Assembly (NCBI RefSeq): GCF_011386835.1
Contig: NC_088796.1
Location: forward strand, 65,547,468 to 65,611,467
Direction: 5' to 3'
Source of the DNA: Chrysemys picta bellii
Taxonomy: Eukaryota; Chordata; Testudines; Emydidae
DNA length: 64,000 nt
Shown: piece after piece, positions 48,171 through 59,848 of the stretch
How the letters are laid out: each line of letters begins with the position of its first letter
Position numbering within the stretch: position 1 is the stretch's first letter
The notes under the pieces: model-generated
Seen by the model: only the letters and a program-made list of their open reading frames with translations
The model's database searches: none
What the model was told of the DNA's origin: nothing
Program-made: the position numbers and the translations under genes

Positions 48171-48871
48171 AAAGAATGTCTACACTTGTAATGTAAAGCG
48201 CAAAAGGTCCCTTTTTTGCGCAAAAACCATGGGAGCGTCTACACTTCCCAATGACTTTTTGCAGTTAAAAAACAGAAAACCATCTCCCCGAGAAGCATAC
48301 AGGGTCTACCGGTGATACTTTTGCGATGATGTGTAAGTGAAGACACATTCTTCCTGTTTACACGTTCTTCCTTTTAGCCTCCAGAGGATATCCCACAGTG
48401 CCTAGGTGACCACTCTGGCCAGCAGCTCTGCTGCTCTGACACAGGTAAACACACATCCACCCCTGAACCTGTAAAGCCCTGGGAACTTTGAAACTTCCTT
48501 TACTTTTTTCTTGGCAAATGCTCACTTATCATTTGCCCAGGTGACAATGGCTACTCCATGGAGCAAACGATCCCCTGCTTGGAGCAATGCTGAGCTATTG
48601 GGGCTGACCAGTGTTTGGAGACAGGAGGCTGTGCAGGGACCAGGGTGCCCTGTGATCACCCCCCATCCCCCTTCCCACAAGACCTATCCTCAAAATGGAG
48701 AGAGCTGCCCTCAGTGCGCTGCTCTCATTGGCGATGGAATGCTGCAAATGTGAACACGATTTGATGCCTGTGGAAGTAAGTGAGAACACAAACCAGATCT
48801 TTTCTTTTACCGTTTCCCGATCTGGTGAAACTGACAGTTCAAAAACTCTGCAAGTGTAGGCATAGCCTTAG
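48171..48871. mobile_element. Non-autonomous TIR DNA element carrying a Myb/SANT remnant
   Basis: The left end 'taaagaatgtctacacttgt' and the right end (reverse complement 'taaggctatgcctacacttg') make a TCTACAC-type inverted repeat, as in the hAT-like MITEs, but the element is about 700 bp. It contains the coding remnant at 48547-48636. It is inserted into the older dispersed repeat. No transposase is present and no exact target duplication was found. Confidence 0.6.
48547..48636 (+). pseudogene. Myb/SANT-like DNA-binding domain remnant
   Basis: The roughly 30-codon stretch begins at ATG 48547 and reads MATPWSKRSPAW, then AELLGLTSVW, then EAVQ. The tryptophan spacing and the 'PAW....ELL.L..VW..E.V' pattern match the first helix of Myb/SANT-like domains that I recall as very abundant in turtle genomes on transposon-type sequence. 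The second and third helices cannot be followed: after about 48636 the frame goes into Pro-rich text and ends at 48753. An in-frame ATG also lies at 48511. The domain would bind DNA. Whether the remnant was ever part of a host gene or only of a transposon cannot be told from the sequence. Confidence 0.5.
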
Positions 48872-49760
48872 ACACTAAAACCCTTTCTTGCAGAAAAACA
48901 AGAAAGAGGGCCTCCCCCCCGATACTTTTTACCCAATAGTCCATGGCTTAGAACTCTCACCTAGGCTATGGTAGCGTGAGGTTCAGATTGCCCCTCTGCT
49001 GGATTTGGAGCAGGGATTGTGAACCTAGGTCTGCCTTCCCCTGAGGTAGCCTAATCCCAGACTGCAGGAACGCTCTTAAGCATATCTTGTGAAACTGTTC
49101 CTCTTTATACATTTAAATATTAATTAGGGCACACAAAGCTTGAGAATGACTTAATAGCCTGTGGTTAGGGCATTCACCTGGGTGAGGGAGACCCAAATTC
49201 AAGTCCTTGTTCCAAGAACAATGTAATTAGTTATACAAAGTGGAACTGTTTCAATAGGAGAGATTGAGAGTGCCCTATCCCATATCCCATAGCTCAGTGG
49301 TTTAGGCATACACCCAGAAGCTAGATGACCATCAAATCCCTGTTCCAAAGCAGGCAGACGGGGGGGGGGGGGAATTTGAACTTGGGTCTTCCCCATCCTG
49401 GGTGAATGTGCTAACCACAGGCTAAAAGTTCTCAGGCATTTTTTTTTTTTGCAAGAAAGGACTTAGACCCCTCACTCCAGCAGGTTAATGGCTGTGAATC
49501 ATGAGTGGAGATAGACACCTAAATTTCTTTGAGGGGCGATGTTTACTCTACACCTCTTCCCTTATCATTTCCTCTTGGCTAATTTAAGGGGCTCTCCATT
49601 CAACTTCCTGGAATTTTTTGATCCCATTCTTGTGCCTATCTCTCCCCATGCATATAGGCAGTCTGGGTGCCTAACTCAGGGCTCTGGGTTCCCTGAGCAG
49701 GGGTCTATCATTAGGCATTGTGAGCGGAGAACTACCTAAGTACCTTTTAGGATTTGGGCC
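48872..49760. repeat. Dispersed repeat of the 'ggtgcctaa' family, copy 2, right part, with tRNA-like modules
   Basis: The block contains several tRNA-like modules: about 48938-48995 (plus), 49155-49210 (plus; 'gtggttagggcattcacc', 'aaattcaagtcct'), 49287-49345 (plus; 'tagctcagtggtttaggca', 'tcaaatccctgttcc') and 49368-49428 (minus; reverse complement 'tgtggttagcacattcaccc' and 'acccaagttcaaattc'). It ends in the family's 'gggtgcctaactcagggctc' and 'gaactacctaagtacctttt'. Runs of 13 G (49360-49372) and 12 T (49440-49451) are also present. No module folds as a functional tRNA gene. Confidence 0.5.
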
Positions 49761-50700
49761 CAAGTGACTTGTTAAATGACTTGTGGTCCTTGGTTCCCAA
49801 TAGGGGAAGAGATTTTTTTACTTCCGTTCATCCAAGAGTCAGTGAGTAGCCCAAATACCAGCAAGTCTTACAGCCAGTCTAAGTTCTTGACATCTCTAGC
49901 AAGTGTTTTGAGGAAGGACCAGTTTAAATACCTGTGATCAGGACAAAATCATTAACCCTTTATAACAGGGTAATCTGAACCTAAGGACAATGGCAGCTGA
50001 TGCCAGACAACACTATTCCAAGACAAGGCCCCTGTAAGAACAGGAAGTTCTGAGAAGGATCATCAAACCAAGCTGAGAATGAGGGCCACCTATTGAGTCA
50101 TGTGACCACCTATTGAGGACTGAAAAGCGGTCCTTTCAGTTTACAGGGGAAAGAATTGGGAGAGATCTATGGGGAGATGCTCTTGGGGGATAGAATTAGA
50201 ATGATAGTGGGCTGAGTACAGCTTCAAGAGAGAAGGATGTGGAGACTTTGCACTAAGGGCAGAAGGAGTTTGAGCTCAGGGTCTGGGAAAAAGACTTGTT
50301 GGGAGGCCCAGTGTGTGGAATCGAACTGGCAGAGCTCCCCTGTTCAACAGGAACTGAGAGAACCAGGGCCTGAAGCAAGAGTAAATTGGAACCCCAAAGG
50401 AAGGAAGAATTTGAGCATAGATGGAACAGTGAGGACTCTATTACGTGAAATCCAAGATGGGAATATGTGTAGATATATGTGAGTTGATTGGTGGAGTGAA
50501 GGCAGTGCCACACTATGAAATAATGTGTTGTGGGAATGCACCCTGTTCATCTTTCTTACCCTTGGAATAGTGTGGAGTTTTAGCTATCATAATATCTCAC
50601 CTACTTAAGTAGAATCTGTGTAATCCAAACAGTGTCGTTTCATTACAGGAGGGATTTCATTGTACTTTAATTTTAAAATACTTATCTTTAAGCTGTAGGT
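49761..50700 (+). other. Possible LTR-like sequence, unclassified
   Basis: The purine-rich stretch 49920-50560 has a direct repeat 'ccacctattgag' (50087 and 50107) and LTR-like composition, but there are no ends, promoter or polyadenylation signal I would trust. Frames at 50237-50550 overlap on both strands and are not recognised. Confidence 0.25.
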
Positions 50701-50875
50701 ACATCTATCAGTGTGGCCTAGTGGCTATAGACAGCTGGGTTCTGGTCCTAGCTCTACCAGTATCCTGGTGGGTGATCTTAAGTAAATGTCTTCAACTCTC
50801 CGTGCCTCAGTTCCACCATTTGTAAAATGGGGATAATGATGAAAAGCATTATGTAAAAGCTGGATATTATCATAA
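50701..50875 (+). mobile_element. MIR SINE, ancient
   Basis: 'gtggcctagtggctatagacagctgggttctggtcctagctctaccag' is the tRNA-like head and 5' part. 'tcaactctccgtgcctcagttccaccatttgtaaaatggggataatgatg' is the MIR core. Order and spacing match the MIR consensus, with high divergence. Confidence 0.85.
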
Positions 50876-53090
50876 GACTGCAAATATTAGTCTTTTCCTC
50901 TCTTCACCAGCATAATCTCTCACAAGATCACTTGCAACAAATCCATCTCCATTTCTCTTCCCAGCGGTAACACTTGAGCCTATCCTATCTCCCATCAGTA
51001 ATGGCATTGGTTCCTAGACTAACAGCTCATTGGAATATCTTCTTTTTTTTTAGGATATCTCCTGCCCTTCTTGGCACATCCCTTGTCCTTGGAGCCTGAA
51101 GGGAACCTATGATATATCAATTACCTCAGGAGTAAAGAGTGTGAATATCATTTCTTACAATTCACATTTAATTATGGTCCTGATCCTCTTCCCAGTGGAG
51201 TCAGTAGCAAAACTGTGTTTTGACTCTAAAGGGAACAACATCTGGTCTTATATCTGTTGCACATGTGAGCCATCCACTGAGAAGAATTAAGTGTCCTATA
51301 ACACAAATATTAGTTTTGTCTTTAATCCCATTGAAACATCTGAAATCTTTTTTCAGAAGATTTGCCAGATTGCTGAAATATCATAAAAATTCTTGCCAGA
51401 TGGTCATATTCTCAGGAGGATTCCCCCAAGTGTGCTTACCTCCATGTGCCAAGTAGCCAAAACCCTTCTGTTCTGTTCTTCACACTCAATTGATTAGGGG
51501 GATCCAAATATCAACATCTGTTCTTAAACTTAGGGTATTCTTGAGTCATATTTTAAATCGCTTAGCCCTACCCTATTGGGGAAATAATGACAATCAGATA
51601 TAGATAGCTAAAAGTGAAGCTGACTCATAAGACACAGATATTTCCTGACAAAAGATCAGGTAAAATTAATCAAGACACAATCCAAATTATACAATTAAAT
51701 GCAATTTAGTTGTAGGACACAAAATCTAACATTGTGTTTATTGTCTTTTCTGTGTGGGAAACCGTACAACAACACTAGCTATTTTGGGAGATTGAATTCA
51801 TGTTACTAGGGGCTGATAGAATTGTGTTAAAAGTTTGCTACTTCACCTGTTGAATTTTGTGTAAGGCTGAGATGAGACCCTTGGGATGAGTAAAATTGGT
51901 TAAGAATATGCATGTGCACATGTACAAATACACATACACTTACAAACAGTCTATTGCACAGATCCTGCCATAGACATTACACAAATTATACATTATGCAA
52001 ACAGATAATGTAGCACACTTTTTAAAATGAACATATTTCATGTTGTCAGCTGCTAACCATGTGAACTCAACATGCCTGCCAACAATCTGTGGTAAAATGC
52101 AGTGGAATATTTAATTTGCCTATATTTTCATAAATTTGCATAATATGTTGGTTGATGGTGCCCAGGCTTCCAGCATGTCTTCCCTGCTGTGGGAAAGAGT
52201 CTCAAAACTAACAAACACCATTTTATAATCCTCCCCTACCCCGCTAGCAAAAAATGAATTGAAATGCTACTCCCCAGCACAACTCTCTTCTAGGCTGATT
52301 CTGGAGCTTTGTGGCTGGTGGTCCTCACTCTTCCCTTTTCAGTTGGACTCCTTCTGATGCTGGCTTGGATGGGGAAGTGAGAGGCAGTGGTTCTTCTCCC
52401 CCTCCACAGGTCTGCAATATGACTAGGAAGAAAAAAATGGTGGGAAGCTGCAGAGGTGACAGGAACCAACTGCACGCCAGGAATTCTGTCAGGGTGGGCA
52501 AGGGGAAGAGGGAAGGTCCTTCAATCAGAAGGGGATTTCCCCCTAGATTGGTGGGTTTTCCCTGCAGATCAATAGTAGGGTTTGAAAAGCTATCATCTGT
52601 TGGGGAAACCCATTGAGTTGGTAGATAAGAATGATTGTACTATAGAAGAGGCCAGAAAATTTGATAGGGGACATTGTTACACAATTAATTCCTTAAGTCT
52701 TATGCTATTTTTATTGGCTCATGAAAAAAAACCCTGAGTTAACTTCACTAATGGCTTTGTACAAGAGCTAACAAATGGGCAAAGAATCAGTACGACTTGA
52801 GTATTCAATTGTGCTGTTCCATTCATTCTTCAGCTCTACTCTATGCTGAGATCATCTGCCTCCTCTCTTTCTGATGGCGGTAGCAGCCCAGCATTGTAGG
52901 AGATCACCAAAAAAAAAAAGACATAAACAGTACTGAAGCTGGTGAATTTACAAATCAGAGCAAACAGTAACACCTTACACCAGATTATCATAACTCCTAA
53001 CTCTACCTCTAACACAGAAATGAATTGAAATGTTTCAGACAATTCAGCAGCTTGAGGTAAAAGGATGATGGAACTAAGAGCAATAAACAA
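50876..53090. other. Mostly unique sequence
   Basis: No repeat is recognised. The 101-codon plus frame at 52311-52616 overlaps a minus frame and has no recognisable domain. A run of A lies near 52908. Confidence 0.35.
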
Positions 53091-53375
53091 CATCGGCTCA
53101 GAGAGAACAAATCATACCAGACACACTTGACTGCTTTTTTTGATAGAATTCCAAAATTAGAGGATGAAAAAAAATGCAGTATACATGTAATATGGCTGGA
53201 CTTTAGTAAAGCATTTGACAGTGTCTGACACAATCTTACTTGGAAAAATAAATTCAAATGAGTTTGGATAGAAGCCTTGTCAGGTGGTTTGAAAACTGGC
53301 TGGAAGAGCATAAATAAAGAGTAATGATAACTAGCAAAGTATTGAGCTGAGTGGAAGTGGCCAGTGTGATGCCAT
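53091..53375 (+). pseudogene. CR1 reverse transcriptase fragment, very old
   Basis: 'acttgactgctttttttgatagaattccaaaatta' and 'tggctggactttagtaaagcatttgacagtgtctgacac' are the nucleotide remnants of the CR1 block leading into RT motif A (D(F/L)SKAFD(S/T)V). 'gaaaactggctggaagagcataaa' is the block before motif B. Multiple stops and no continuous frame; both element ends are missing. Confidence 0.75.
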
Positions 53376-54229
53376 AGGGATCAGTGTAGCCAAACATCAT
53401 TACTCAGAAAATAGGCCCTTTAACATTAATCAATTTAAAGCAATTCTTTGGAAAGGGTGCTACTTAAATATTTCTCTCAGTTTTGCTGAGAAACTGATTT
53501 AGAGAAAGGGATTTAGGAGCAAACCATAATCCCATAACTAAGCCTGGAACAATCTTTTTTCCACTTTGCATAAATCAAATTTACCTGATATATGTTAGAG
53601 CCACATTAGAGTGTTTTATAAAGTAGAAAAAAATGTAGCATTTATTTCAGAGAAAAGCCTGTAATGAAGGGCATAATGAACAATTATAATATATTTTAAT
53701 TAAAAAAAACAAATAAGCCCAATATAGTTATAGTAGTCTCTGTAGGGTAGTTAGTTATTTAATAGAGAGCTATATTACAGAAATTCTGATGAAAAAGCAG
53801 CACTTGGCAGTTAATATTGATTAGCTTTAGCATGCAACCTTGATAGTCTAAACAATATAACACTGTACACTAAGTGAGATATAACTACTCATTCTCAATT
53901 TAGGTATAAATTAACTATCTTCTGATTTGGGAGACTGTATACACACAAAAATGAGGCTGTTTTTCTCTAAAATTAGTGACACTATAAAATTGACCAATAC
54001 ATGAATTAGAAAATCAAACTTTTTTAAAAATTGTAGGCAATGTATCAATTAAATGTAGGAAGCACTAGGTATCTGGAAATTGAAATAAGGGAATATTAAA
54101 GAAAACATGCACATAAAAGGCCCTCTCATATTCAGAATGGTAAATAATGTAGTGTAAAAGTGCTGTGTTTTTCCTCCACAGATAATCCCCTTGAAATCAA
54201 AGGGGCTACTCATTACTTGAGGATTAAGG
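53376..54229. other. AT-rich unique sequence
   Basis: No feature is recognised. Confidence 0.4.
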
Positions 54230-54440
54230 GCAAGATTTTCAAAGGATTTTCAAAAGCGCTATTGAATCCAATGGGAGTTAGCCACTCAACTTGCTTTGGT
54301 GTTTTTTGAAAATATCAGTAGGAACCTATCTGTATCTTTAGGTGTCTAAATACCTTTAAAATCTGTCCGCAAAACAATTAAGCATATGCTTAACTTTAAG
54401 CAAAGCATGTGCATAAGTGGTTTGCTGAATTAAAGCCCCA
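54230..54440. repeat. Two adjoining palindromic MITE copies
   Basis: 54235-54365 ('caagattttcaaaggatttt', 'ccaatgggagttagccactc', 'taggtgtctaaatacctttaaaatctg') is a fold-back related to the 'ggtgcctaa' sequences. 54370-54440 ('taagcatatgcttaacttta', 'gtggtttgctgaattaaagc') is the fold-back class of 5985-6120. Confidence 0.5.
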
Positions 54441-56669
54441 GATGAGTGGGATTCTTTTTAATTTTATTTTTTTCAACAAAAGACATCTGTTGTAAGATTA
54501 TTTTTTTTCTTGTATGAAGTTTCATCCTTATTGGTGTTAGCATCTTGGAAGGAGAGGAAATAAAGTTCTAGCATCCTTGGATTTCTTGTGTCTGAATAAG
54601 TCAGTTTATAATATTTCAGTCTTTGAAGAAAGTTTACAGTAAACACACAAGACAATAAAATAGGAAAACAGTGGCATCTAGACCAGTAGAAGAGTTACAT
54701 CTTAATAGACATTGGTTCCCAATGAGTGTTGGCGAAGCATAGCCAAATGCATTGTTTGGAAATGAAAATTTATTTTTTTGTAAGGAGGATATTGAAGTAG
54801 CATCATCTAGAGTATTTAATAAATACATAATTCCTTTGTTCTTCTAAAAATATTATTTATACGCTAAGAAGTGAATGAAGCAAGAGTCAACTAATATATT
54901 TGTAAGCTCTTTTTGCCCCTTTTCACTTAAGCTGAATTGTACTCGCACAAATAAGTCTGCAGCTCTCTCTGCTAGGGCTGTTGTGATGCAGAAGATCTGG
55001 AAATTTGTTAATGCTGATGACTCAAGAGTAACTAAAAAACAGTAGGAAGGGAAACGTGCAAATGATTTATGTGAAAATTAGAGTAAACTTTCAATTTTTT
55101 CAGTCCTACAGTATAAACAAATTAATTGAAGATCTAATGTACTCTCATAATTATTATACCAACCAGCAGTATTTAAAAAGCCCCATAATTTTTAGAGGTC
55201 ATTTCTCAGTGTAAAATTTGAAGTGAAGGATATTTTGTGCATTGCTTCATTGAGAAGGTTTTGCCTATATGCTTAATCAGTCAGTATGGCCTTTTAATGT
55301 GTTTTAACTGCTTAATAAATTGACTTGGAAAGACTATGGATTAGCATTTAGTGTTTTGTTGTTGTTTGTTTTTTACATATAGACATATTGAACCACTTGT
55401 GCTCTTAATATGCATATGCACACTGTACTTTTAAAAGTTTTACATCATAGCATCATATTAAATATTAAAAGAAAATGGACATAACTCCATTACATTTATC
55501 CCTGATACATTCAGAAGGGATATAGTTTTGATGCAGTAATTTATAGACAGAACTCACCACATACACAGCATAATTCTTTGTTTTCAGGTTACAGAAAACA
55601 CCTGAAGAAAAAATATTGAACCTCAAGAAAGTCAGTTAGATCTGGGCAAATATGTCACATTTTCCCCCATGAATATTCATCCAAATGAAAAGTAGAATCT
55701 GCTCTGGCTGTGCTTTCTCCCTCTTTTGTTTTCACATTCTATGACTGTTCTAGCAAGTAAATTGCTGGCAGAAATAGGTGCAGAAAGAACAAATTTTTAG
55801 TGAATATTAGGGAATATTGGCTGAAAGCAAATTCTGAACTGGTAAAAAAGTGTAATTACATTGCAAGACTGATTGTAGGAGTTCTGAATATAAAATATAG
55901 GCAAAATGCTGTACAAATGCCAAGAATTATTTGCTGAAAGTATCTGGCGATGAATTTTAAATAAAAAATATATACGTGGAAGTCACAAGCTGCTCCCAGA
56001 CAACTTGTGAAGAGAAAAAGTATTCATTGGATAAATTATTCACTATGCATTCTTCACTTAAAAAGTCACTCTATTGAGGTCTGATTGTTTGCAGGTGTGA
56101 AGGTGGGTGGTCAGAGTGCATATAAAAAGGGCATCCCATCTACAAGATGGGAAAAAACTTTTCACAGTTACAGCCCAGAGGAGTACAGGAATGTTCCACA
56201 GTGTGTCCCAAAGCAGCCAAGGACAGATTGATAGGAAACAAGGCTATGGCCTTAACTATGCACTGACCTGCATACTGAATCAGCCTCACTAAGCATAATA
56301 GTTTGTGCAGTCCTTTCCTCTGCCCATCAAGCCACTTGAAGCACAATCCCTTCCTGACCTCTGCAGTGTCACTCTGAAAAGGCCATTGACTAACTGCAAC
56401 ATTTTGGCCCCTGGTACTTTGGACTCACCAGGAATGGAAGTACCCGACATTACACGTGACAGCCTATTCTCATGAAATTTCCCGTTTTACTCCAAAACCA
56501 AATAGCTTTTAATATGCTTTAGCTATAGATTTGAAACATATGAATGCTTGTCTGATAATAATTTTGAAATTTGCCATTCACAAATAAATACTACCACATA
56601 CAGAGTAGTGCAACAGATGTCCCTTGTTGAGGAGTTAGGTATTTTTTTCACAAATAGACAGTGTTATGC
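54441..56669. other. AT-rich unique sequence
   Basis: No repeat family or gene is recognised. A small block at 56080-56400 is less AT-rich; the frames there overlap on both strands. Confidence 0.4.
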
Positions 56670-57640
56670 ATAATAATGAGTGGGGTCCCTTAGGAATCAG
56701 TTCTGGGTCCAGTTCTGTTCAATATCTTCATCAATGATTTAGATAATGGCATAGAGAGTACACTTATAAAGTTTGCGGATGATTCCAAGATGGGAGGAGT
56801 TGCCAGTGTTTTGGAGGATAGGATTAAAATTCAAAATGATCTGGACAAACTGGAGAAATGATCTGAAGTAAATAGGATGAAATTCAATTAGGACAAATGC
56901 AAAGTATTCCATTTAGGAAGGAACAGTCAGTTGCACATATACAAAATTGGAAATGATGGCCTAGGAAGGAGTACTGCAGAAAGGGATCTGGGATTCATAG
57001 TGGACCACAAGCTCAATATGAGTAAACAGTGTAATGCAGTTGTAAAAAAAGTGAACAACATTCTGGGATGTGTTAGCAGGAGTGTTTTAAGCAAGACATG
57101 AGAAGTAATTCTTCCGCTCTACTCCGTGCTGATTAGGCCTCAACTGGAGTATTGTGTCCCATTCTGGGTGCCACATTTCAGGAAGGATGTGGACAAATTG
57201 GAGAAAGTCCAGAGAAGAGTGACAAAATTGATTAAAGATCTAGAAAACATGACCAATGAGGGAAGATTGAAAGAATTGGGTTTGTTTAGTCTGGAGAAGA
57301 GAAGACTGAGAGGGGACATAACGGTTTTCAAGTATGTAAAAGGAGGAGGGAGAAAAATTGTTTTTCTTAACCTCTGTGGATAGGACAAGAAGCAATGGGC
57401 TTAAATTGCAGCAATGGAGGTTTAGGTTGGACATTAGGAAAAACTTCCTAACTGTCAGGGTGGTTAAGCACTGGAATAAATTGCCTAAGAAGGTTGTGGA
57501 ATCTCCATCATTGGAGATTTTTAAGAGCAGGTTAGACAAACACCTGGCAGGAATGGTCTAGGTAATAGTCCGGCCACGAGTGCAGAGGACTGGACTAGAT
57601 GATCTCTCAAGGTCCCTTCCAGTCCTATAATCCTATGATA
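56670..57640 (+). mobile_element. CR1 LINE, 5'-truncated, complete 3' end
   Basis: It begins in RT motif B ('gagtggggtcccttaggaat'), passes motif C ('ttataaagtttgcggatgat'; the second catalytic Asp codon is followed by Ser rather than Thr), then the C-terminal block (frames at 57126-57383 and 57358-57561). It ends in the canonical 3' end 'tcaaggtcccttccagtcct' with the repeat unit 'ataatcctatgata'. Stops and frameshifts break ORF2. It is less diverged than the copy at 53091. Confidence 0.95.
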
Positions 57641-58102
57641 ATAGCATGTGAGTTTTTTTATTGAAAAGGCACAGAAGAGGAGCAGTTAGCAACATTCTGT
57701 GAAGTCGTATGATCAGGGATGGGGTGTACATTATTTTTGTTTCTATTTTCCTTTGTTACTTCATGCATCATGCAACTAAATAGAGATATGAGGCATAATA
57801 AGGACTTCAAATTATCTCCTGATGGGCTTTATAACACCCATTTCTCCAGCATGTGATTAATAATAATATTACACCATTATTTGTTAATACCACCAACAGT
57901 GTGCATGGGGCTACTTCAGACACAAAGACAGTCTCTGTCCAAATGAGAGTTAACAATATTAAGGCGAGAAATTATAAGAAAATAAAACAAGGATGGATAT
58001 GATTGAATGGGCTCAGTTTAGATTTGTAAATCATTCAGAAGTACAAATGCAATATAATTATATAATACCATTTAGTATGCTTTGCCTCCTACATATATAC
58101 AG
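57641..58102. other. Unique sequence
   Basis: No feature is recognised. Confidence 0.4.
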
Positions 58103-58817
58103 TGTGACAGGGCAAGCCCAGATGGCTATAGAAAAGTAATGGGAGATAGATATATTAGCCCCAGGCTAAACAAATCCCTGGTACCAGGATAAGTAAATGG
58201 CAACTACTCCAGGTCAATTAAGACACCTGGAGCCAATTAAGAGCTTTCCAGAAGGCAGGGAGGATGCTAGGTTGATTGGGATGCCCGAAGACAATCAGGG
58301 GCTGGCTAAAACTAGTTAAAAGCCTCCCAGTTAGTCAGGTGGGTGAGCATGTCAGGAGCTATGAGAAGTTGCGCTGTTGGAGAGACTGAGTTGTACACAC
58401 CATATTAGGCACAAGGAAGGAGGCCCTGAGGTAAGGGTGAAGTGGAGCTTGAGGAAGTGGGGGCTGCTGTGGGGAAGTAGCCCAGGGAATTGTACGTGTC
58501 CTGTTCTTAAAAGGTCAGCTACCATAGCTGATACTATTAGGGTCCCTGGGCTGGAGCCTGGAGTAGAGGGCAGGCCTGGGCTCCTCCTCTTTGCTCCCCT
58601 GATTAAACACCAGACTGGGAGACAACAGAGACTGAGCAAGGGAGGATAGCTTCTCCTCACCTCCCTCGCTGGCTTATGATGAAAATGGATCAGTAGACTG
58701 TGACCCTTGTCTCTAGAGAGAGAAAGGTTAAGTGGAGGGTCACAGTGAGCCTCTGAGGCTAGTGAAATCCACCAGAAAATGCAGGACCCATGGAAACAAG
58801 GACAGAGCTTTGTCACA
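58103..58817 (+). mobile_element. Solo LTR, 715 bp, with 4 bp target duplication
   Basis: It begins 'tgtgacagggcaagcccaga' and ends '...gagctttgtcaca', with the inverted ends TGTGACA/TGTCACA. The tetranucleotide 'acag' lies immediately before (58099-58102) and after (58818-58821), as expected for retroviral-type integration. The interior ('gggaagtagcccagggaatt', 'ggctggagcctggagtagag') resembles a high-copy turtle family as I recall it. Open frames on both strands (58352-58816) are not retroelement proteins. Confidence 0.7.
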
Positions 58818-58914
58818 ACAGTTTAAGATATTAATTTATCTTTTTAATATTAGCATATCTCACTCTCCCCAGTCAGGAAATACTTAAGTCCAAAGCTGAC
58901 TGTAAAGAGTAACA

Positions 58915-59848
58915 AAGGGTTTTGTTAAACTGGGTGACTGGGCAACAAAATGGCAGATTAAATTAATTGTTGAGAAGTGCAAAGCACATTGGAAAAAATA
59001 ATTCCAACTATACATGCGAAATAATAAGGTCTACATTGGCTGTTACCATTCAAGAAAGAGATCTTAGAATCATTGTGGATAGTTCTCTGAAAACATCTGT
59101 TCACTTTGCAGCAACAAACAAAACAACAAAAGCTAACAGTATTCTAGGAACCACTAGGAAAGGGATAGATAATGAGATAGAAAATATCATAATGCCACTA
59201 GAGAAATCCATGGTATGCCCACACCTTAAATACTACATTTAGTGCTGGTTATCTGACCTCAGAAAAGATATATTAGAATTAGAAAAGGTACAGAGAAGGG
59301 CAATGAAAATTATCAGGGGCATGGAACAGCTTCAATATGAGAGATTAAAATGACTGGGATTGTTCATTTTAGAAAAGAGACAACTAAGGAAGAATATGAC
59401 AGAGGTCTATAAAATCATGAATGGTGTGGAGAAAATGAGTAGGGAACCAAGGGTCACCCAATTAAATTTATAGGCAGTAGATTTAAAACAAACATAAGGA
59501 GGTACTTCTTCATACAACACACAGTCAGCCTATGAAACTCCTTGCAAGGGATGTTGTGAAGATCAAAAGCATAACTGGGTTCAAAAAAGAATTAGATAAG
59601 TTCATGGAGGAAAGTTCCATCTATGGCTATTAGTCAAGATAGGCAGAGATGGAACCCTGTGCTTTGGGTATCCCTTAACCTCTGTCTGCCAGAAGCTTGG
59701 ACTGGAAAACAGGGTGGATGACTCAGAATTGCCCTGTTTGATTCATTCCCTCTGAAGTATCTGTCAATGGCCACTGTAGAAAGATACTGGGCTAGGTGGG
59801 CCATTAGTCTGACCCAGTATGGATATTCTTATCTTCTTATTGCATGGC
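58915..59848 (+). mobile_element. CR1/L3-like LINE, C-terminal and 3' part
   Basis: 'gaaagagatcttagaatcattgtggat', 'gccactagagaaatccatggta', 'agaaggcaatgaaa..at' and 'gagagattaaaatgactggg' follow the order of a CR1-like C-terminal block. The 3' end 'gatactgggctaggtgggccattagtctgacccagtatgg' with 'ttcttat' repeats differs from that of the other CR1 copies here, marking a separate subfamily. A 91-codon in-frame remnant at 58967-59242 belongs to it. Confidence 0.85.
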
